Shown: positions 59,042-64,000 of the stretch, in pieces
Numbering within the stretch: the first letter of the stretch is position 1
Layout: each line of letters starts with the position of its first letter
Origin: Gibbula magus
Lineage: Eukaryota > Mollusca > Gastropoda > Trochida > Trochidae
Direction: 5' to 3'
DNA length: 64,000 nucleotides
NCBI GenBank assembly: GCA_936450465.1
Contig: OW388297.1
Location: forward strand, 61,570,581 to 61,634,580
The notes under the pieces: model-generated
What the model was told of the DNA's origin: nothing
The model's database searches: none
The model's input: only the letters and a program-made list of their open reading frames with translations
Program-made: the position numbers and the translations under genes

Positions 59042-59320
59042 TGTGATTGTGTGTTTGGGTTTAACGTAGCTTTCAAGAGTATTTCACTTATATCGCGGCT
59101 TATAGTATTATGGCAGGGAGAAAGCCCACAACGCCATGTGGCTATGCATTGCGTTGAAACCTGGGAGCATCGGCTGGAACTAGCGAACCATGGGTGGTAC
59201 TGCACTGAACTTCAGTGTAGCATTGCACCCAAACCTGACTGCGTGTAGAACAGTTCTCTACTGCAGACACAGTTGCCGTGCCCCTGGCGGGATTCGAAAC
59301 CCGGACCTCTTGATCCGAAG
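59042..59320 (-). mobile_element. tRNA-related SINE with 14-bp duplication in the LINE RT
   Basis: On the minus strand it starts GCTTCGGATCAAGAGG, then GGTTTCGAATCCC, a pol III B-box in a T-arm-like context. A 170-bp body follows, ending ATATAAGTGAAATACTCTTG and ACGTTAAACCC, a block resembling the conserved domains of molluscan SINEs. No A-box is visible, so the 5' end is truncated. Flanks CCTATTGTGTAGGA (59,028-59,041) and CCTATTTTGTAGGA (59,321-59,334) are target duplications with one difference. Outside, DFLQNR and NRQITVGVENQKSEIF are contiguous RT sequence. Confidence 0.85.
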
Positions 59321-59883
59321 CCTATTTTGTAGGAAATCCTGGATGTAATTAATTATGTTGCATGAGAGGCCTTTTTGAGTTTATTTTTGGATGAGGCCGT
59401 TATGCTACACCATAACGAAAGCTTTGGAAAAATCCAGGATGATAGCGAGTGTATAATGCTTTTTGTTTTGTGTGTTTTTTTTATATCTTGCTCTTAGCGA
59501 GCAAGATTATTTTGGGTGAAACGGCCTGTATTGAAGCCACTCTGGTCGTTGTTTGAGGGTTTTTTGTTTAAGTGAGCTTGGAGGCGATGTTTTACCATCG
59601 ATTCCATTACTTTACATAGGTTTGAGGTTAGGGAGATGGGCCTACAGGAATTTGGGTCCCCGGAGGGTTTATTTGGTTTAGGTATTGGTATTACTAAAGC
59701 TTCCTTCCAGTTGGTAGGAAGCTTGCCCTGTTGCCAAATGGTATTATAGAGATTTAGGAGAATGGTGAGGGTGGAGGGGGTAGCTTCTTAATTATTTGGT
59801 AGGAAGTAAGGTCTAACTCTGGGGCTGTTCCTTTTTTCCTATTATTAGTCGGAGCTGCTATCAGTTTTTGTGCAGTTTCCATC

Positions 59884-60230
59884 GCCGCCGCCGCCGCCGC
59901 CGCGTTTTGTATTGGCTATAACTTTTTTCCTATTAGGTTTTGAGAACTCATATACATAACTTCTTACTTATACCCCTGGGGAATGTTTTTGACATGTTCA
60001 CATTCAAGGTCAAAGGTCAAGGTCACGAGTTCTGAAATCGCTAAAAAAAATCCTTGTAAACACGATAACTTGAAAAATGTTTCGAAACACACTTGATATA
60101 ATGTAAAATCCCTGGTATGTCAAATACAGTGTCCCTCATGTTATAATTCTTGCGCCATCTGATGCACCAAATACTGGGCTTTGTAACTGGGTCACTATTA
60201 GATGACAGGATATTATAAAGTATTTTATAA
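59884..60230 (+). repeat. (GCC)n-headed repeat with TCAAGGTCA motif
   Basis: GCCGCCGCCGCC run at 59,885-59,903, then ATTGGCTATAACTTTTTTCC, TACCCCTGGGGAATG and CATTCAAGGTCAAAGGTCAA followed by GGTCACGAG. Fits the same broad class of molluscan satellite-headed repeats as 46.7 and 55.7 kb. Confidence 0.6.
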
Positions 60231-61256
60231 TAATTTTTTCAAGCGAATATTTTATCATTTTGGTGGGCTAGGCAAATGGCTCACATGAGCAATGTGCTAA
60301 TATTTTTGGGTTTGAAAAATCCTATCCTTGTTATTATCCGTTCGATTTTTACGTTTGATGGCTTGTTTTAAAGACAAATGTATTGGCTTTGCCGTGGTAT
60401 ATAACATTGAATGATAATATGATGACAACATTCTGAAATATAATTTCAAATGGACATGGGGTGTTGACCCCGTTACATCCCTTTACTTTTTTTTATAGTA
60501 TATGGGGTTGGATCGTCGACTTCATATTCGTTGTAATCGCTAGTTTCGACAATACAAGCCCCTGTGCCCTCAGCAATAACATATTATGTAGCGTGACATT
60601 TTTAAATCAACTTCTTCATACCATGATTTCTGACCCTGCACATGTATATTTCGGTCATTACTTTGAACTGGTATCAATTCCATTCCTATGTGCCTGACGG
60701 TGGCAATCCAGGTTATTTCACTAAAAATTGTATTTCGTCCCTTTAACATATTCACTGCATCATATATTGATATGACCAGTTGTCTGAGACAATTATGCCA
60801 ATGAAAGCAGATAAATTATTCATTTGCACTTTAAATTATTAGAGATAACGGGCAACAAGTTTTGAAACATTTTTTCACAACCTGTGTAAATTTTTAAAAC
60901 TTCAAATTGGATTAAATAATTTACATACTTTATTCAAAAGCAATTTATGTGTTGAAGAAATGTGCAAAAGATATATTTCAAAACATTTTAAAGTTGATAT
61001 GCAAAGTAAGAATGAACTCACCACGACGAACTGATGATACCTGTAGTATTCATATTTGCAACTTTAGCACTAATTTCAGTGCAACCAGAGTCAAACTTAA
61101 TATGTGCATATTATTAACAATTTCATCTTCAACTATCAACTTCATTTGCATTTACACTGATTTGACTACCTTATTACGAGAAGAAAACACTACGTTTATA
61201 AGTTTTGTGTAAAATAATGAAACAAATGTTTAGAGTGCTGTGAATGTAACAAACTT
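60231..61256. other. No gene; second copy of a dispersed repeat at 60,340-60,570
   Basis: 60,340-60,570 is the copy of 39,400-39,640 described above. The remainder is AT-rich and unassigned. Confidence 0.6.
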
Positions 61257-61800
61257 TTGTTCAACAGCTGTATGTTGGCTTCTGTTTGTCTTTCTCATTT
61301 GTCAATTAGGGATTACTTTGAATCACTGAGCGGTGTTCGTCAAGGTTTTGTCTTAAGTCCATTCCTGTTTGCGATGTTTATTACTGAATTTCAAGATATG
61401 TTACAAAAGTCAGGTCTCCTTGGTATCTTTATTGGTTCAGATTATATGGATTTATTGTTACTGTTGTATGCAGATGATCTTAATTTATTTGATGACACTG
61501 TTATCGGTTCGCAGAGAAAGATCGATGTATTACATAAGTATTGTAGCTCTTGGGGTTTAGAGGTTAATATGGATAAAACTGAGGTGCTAGTGTTTCGTAA
61601 TGGCAGTATTCTTCGGTCATATGAGAAGTGGTTTTATAACGGTATGCAAGTTAAAACGTCAACCTATTATAGTTATTTAGGCGTTCTATTTTCAACTTGA
61701 TTGTTGTGGACAAAATGTACTCATCATCTTGTTAGTAAAGCTAGTAAGGCTCTGGTCGCTTTGAACTCCGCCGAGCCTCGTAAATTGATTAATGATGATT
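61257..61800 (+). pseudogene. LINE reverse transcriptase fragment
   Basis: Plus-strand frame IRDYFESLSGVRQGFVLSPF (block B), then DYMDLLLLLYADDLNLFDDT (block C, catalytic YADD intact), NMDKTEVLVFRNGSILRS and YYSYLGVLFST before a stop at 61,700, with THHLVSKASKALVALN continuing in another frame. It is truncated at both ends, a dead palm-to-thumb fragment of a jockey/CR1-like LINE. Confidence 0.85.
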
Positions 61801-62139
61801 ATCACTGCCACTAAATGAATTTATGAGGTTTATTACATCGCCAAAAAGACATGTTTATGTAATAATTGTGTAATTGTCATCTGCGGAATTACCTATTTAG
61901 ATACCTAAACATTCTGTATATGGGAAATTTAAGTTGGTTTATTGAAGATTTCTTTGTGAAATTAATAATCAAAATGTTGCCAAATTACGTTGAATTATGA
62001 CTATCGCCGAAAATCGGATTCTTCCAGATACATCACAGAAGTCATCCCTTCACCGGCCACACCTCCGCAGACTTTCATTCTGGTCGCCGGGGCTAAATTA
62101 GGCGGTTTTTTTAAAAAGCCGTATATAAGTATTTTTTAG
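61801..62139. other. No recognisable gene
   Basis: Unassigned sequence between the LINE fragment and the right satellite copy. Confidence 0.5.
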
Positions 62140-63617
62140 ACCGATTTCAAGGTCAACATGTCACCAAAGTTAATATTTTATTGAAGTTAAACTTCCACCA
62201 ATGTCAATGAATATTTCAAAATAAACATTTCACCAAACTCAATATATATTATCAAAGTCAACATTTCAAAATTCACCAAAGTCAATAAAATAGAAATATT
62301 AATATTGCATGATATAAGCAAACCTCACCAAAGTCAGAAATATTTCCGAAGTCAACGTAAGCCACAATTCACTTAGCTCAAAATATCTTTTAAAAGTCAA
62401 CGTGTCACCAAAGTCAACATATCACTAAAGATAAACTTTCACCAAAATCAACCAATATTTCCTAAGTCAATATGTCAACTCGAGATATCTTTTAAAAGTC
62501 AACATGTCGCCAAAGTCAACAGTTTATATAGATTCAACTTCCACCAACGTTAAAAACTATTTCAATATCAACAACATCACTCAATATATATTATCAAATT
62601 CAAAATATTAATATTTCATGATTTAAGCAAACTTCACCAAAGTTAATAAATATTCCCAAAGTCAACATAAGTCAACAGTTCAATAGTCACTATTTCACTA
62701 AATTCAAAATATCTTTTTCCAAATCAACATGTCACTAAAGTCAACATTTCATATAAGTTAAACTTTTACAAATTCAATAAATATTTCCAAAGTCAACATT
62801 TCACCAAAGTCAATTTGTGATCAAAGTCAATATTATATTTCACTAAATTCTAACTATCTTTTAAAAGTCAACATGTCACTAAAGTCAATATGTAAGAAAA
62901 CAAAATTAAAATTTCACTAAATTCAAAATACCTTTTTAAAAACCAACATGTCTCCAAAGTCAATATTTTAAATAAGTTAAAGTTTCTCAAAAGTCAATAA
63001 ATATTATCAAAGTCAACATTTCACCAAAGTCAATGCTAGATCAAAGTTAACATTTCACTAAGTTCAGAATATCTTTTTCAAAGTCAATATTTCACGAAAG
63101 ACAACATTCTTAATGAAGTTAAACTTAGACAAAAGTCAATAAATATTTCAAGAGTCAACATTTTACATAACACAAAATATATTGAACATGTCACAAAAGT
63201 CAATATTTTATCAAAGGAAAACTACCACCAAAGTCAATAAATATTTTCAAATACAACATTTCACAAACATTATATTTTTTTTCCAAAGTAAACATTTCAA
63301 ACTCAATATATATTATCAAAATCAACATTTATATAAGATAGAAATATTTATATTTCATAAATTTATTATAAGCAAAACTTCCTTCAATGACTAATCCTAC
63401 AACCCACTTTCACATATATTGGAAAAAAATAATTCCATTGGCAAAAAAAATAGTTTTAACCTAAAAATTTGCAAAGAACTTATGTAAGGCATTTAAATAA
63501 TGACGTTTGTTTGTAAACAAATATTTTATTGTCGTGACAAACTTGTAAACTGTCAAAATATGTTTATTGTGACACTTCGGACTCTACCGGATTTCCAAAG
63601 ATAAACCGGAGACCATT
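62140..63617 (-). repeat. Right, inverted copy of the same tandem repeat
   Basis: Reverse complement of the 43.9-45.6 kb block (AAAGTCAACATTTCACCAAA, AAGTCAATAAATATTT), ending with the unique head that mirrors 43,921-44,090. Confidence 0.9.
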
Positions 63618-63960
63618 ACATTTATAAGATTCTGATCCTAACCTTCAATGTTCTGCACAATCTTACCCCTGACTACATTAAAAAAATTGCAGGCTATGGT
63701 CATCGGGTTAAACTCTGCTGGCAATACAAAGCTCAAGAACCAAGGCATAGACCAAGACTAGTTCACTTCTCTAGTAACTAGGATTGACACGTAAATACCT
63801 ACGTCTTCAAGACTTCTACTTGACCTTGAACTCCGTGGTGGACTCCCGGTTATTCACCAGTTTTTTCTGCTTTAAAACGCGCTATCAAACATGTCTCTAT
63901 CTTTAATAGTTATTTTACAAAAAAAATCTCCAAAGAAGATTCACCTCTAAAAATGGAAAA
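63618..63960 (+). pseudogene. LINE C-terminal fragment, right of the 19.7 kb insertion
   Basis: Plus strand reads YKILILTFNVLHNLTPDYIK followed by KIAGYGHRVK, the segment that normally follows LHWLP in CR1/L2/RTE-like LINEs, then degenerates (PRHRPRLVHFSSN, later ALKRAIKHVSIFNSY). It pairs with LHWLPT at 43.9 kb. Confidence 0.55.
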
Positions 63961-64000
63961 ATCACATATTAATGTAACCCTACATGATCTTTCTCACGAT

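Larger units (their letters stand above)
56645..59880 (-). pseudogene. LINE ORF2 with RT, RNase H and zinc motif (I/R1-like), carrying two insertions
   Basis: 5'-truncated at 59,880 by a GCC satellite. Order: ETAQKLIAAPTNNRKKGTAP, WKEALVIPIPKPNKPSGDPN, PISLTSNLCKVMESMVKHRL, ILAIILDFSKAFVMV (block A), SINE, NGTSQGSIISPTLFNIMVDD (block B), KFADDGALWA (block C), then RNase H with IYRYGSRDPE (first catalytic Asp lost), QLAELMAIAIALSHP, LILSDSLCALQAF, a TTAA element, and LLWVPAHVGIFCKEKADKAA. The C-terminus reads SPGCPH, a stop, then SQAETIHHILTEC. RNase H removes template RNA in I/R1-type LINEs. Multiple stops and frameshifts make it inactive. Confidence 0.85.
43921..63617. mobile_element. Candidate 19.7 kb composite insertion with long satellite-filled inverted ends
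   Basis: The left end reads AATGGTCTCCGGTTTATC and the right end is its reverse complement. Inverted similarity continues through GAGTCCGAAG, CGACAATAAAATATTT, AAATGCCTTACRTAAGTTC and then about 1.5 kb of matching tandem repeats (43,921-45,565; 62,140-63,617). ACAT flanks both sides (43,917-43,920; 63,618-63,621). Outside, LHWLPT and YKILILTFNVLHNLTPDYI are consecutive LINE motifs on the same strand. The simplest reading is one large insertion later filled by other transposons. The rejoined LINE would lack about 10-13 nt, and no gene I can assign to the element itself is visible. Two independent inverted copies remain possible. Confidence 0.5.

Noticed and set aside
59230..59330. Functional tRNA gene
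   Set aside because: Only a T-arm/B-box part is present, without A-box or cloverleaf, and it is flanked by target duplications, so it is a SINE head.
43921..63617. Polinton/Maverick-type giant element
   Set aside because: No polymerase, integrase, ATPase or capsid-like genes are visible inside, and the apparent duplication is 4 bp rather than 6.

Overview
The window looks like AT-rich, intron-poor intergenic DNA from a metazoan, most likely a lophotrochozoan and probably a bivalve mollusc. That assignment is an inference. It rests on the mix of old LINE retrotransposons (L1/Tx1-like, jockey/I-like and RNase H-bearing), a Penelope-like element with a GIY-YIG domain, a tRNA-related SINE, and satellite-type repeats opening with CCCCCGC and GTCCGTCCGT and rich in TCAAGGTCA. 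I see no ribosome-binding sites, operons, CRISPR arrays, rRNA genes or intact tRNA genes. No undamaged host gene can be asserted.

Layout. 1-9.1 kb: three minus-strand LINE remnants; the ORF1 of the third is split by a 2.6 kb foldback transposon with a 6-bp target duplication. 9.1-14.9 kb: gene-poor. 14.9-16.0 kb: 3' part of a Penelope-like element. 17.07-17.53 kb: a possible pair of 3'-terminal exons. 18.5-29.3 kb: one L1-like LINE split by a 9.1 kb TIR element (element A) encoding a large, now broken, Cys-rich/PIN-XPG-like/CXC protein. Element A is itself split by a 3.74 kb element (element B) with CACAGTG termini and a 5-bp target duplication, which carries a C2H2 zinc-finger gene. 30.9-31.6 and 36.8-37.1 kb: satellite-type repeats. 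32.3-36.1 kb: the best-preserved LINE, with one stop and one frameshift seen. 37-43.9 kb: gene-poor.

43.9-63.6 kb: bounded by two inverted copies of a roughly 1.5 kb tandem repeat. The flanks outside it, on the same strand, look like adjacent segments of one LINE, which suggests a single nested 19.7 kb insertion with a 4-bp duplication. Inside lie an inverted-repeat element (46.25-50.54 kb) with its own 1.1 kb insertion, two LINE tails, a 147-bp tandem array, an RNase H LINE carrying a TTAA element and a SINE, and a further LINE fragment.

The genes do not form a pathway; the logic is transposon nesting. Four insertions (5,986-8,580; 20,545-24,288; 57,254-57,743; 59,042-59,320) can be placed to the base because removing the insert plus one target duplication rejoins the interrupted protein. 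A fifth (46,675-47,783) is placed by an empty-site copy elsewhere in the window. All similarity statements come from reading the sequence by eye; no alignment or database search was run.
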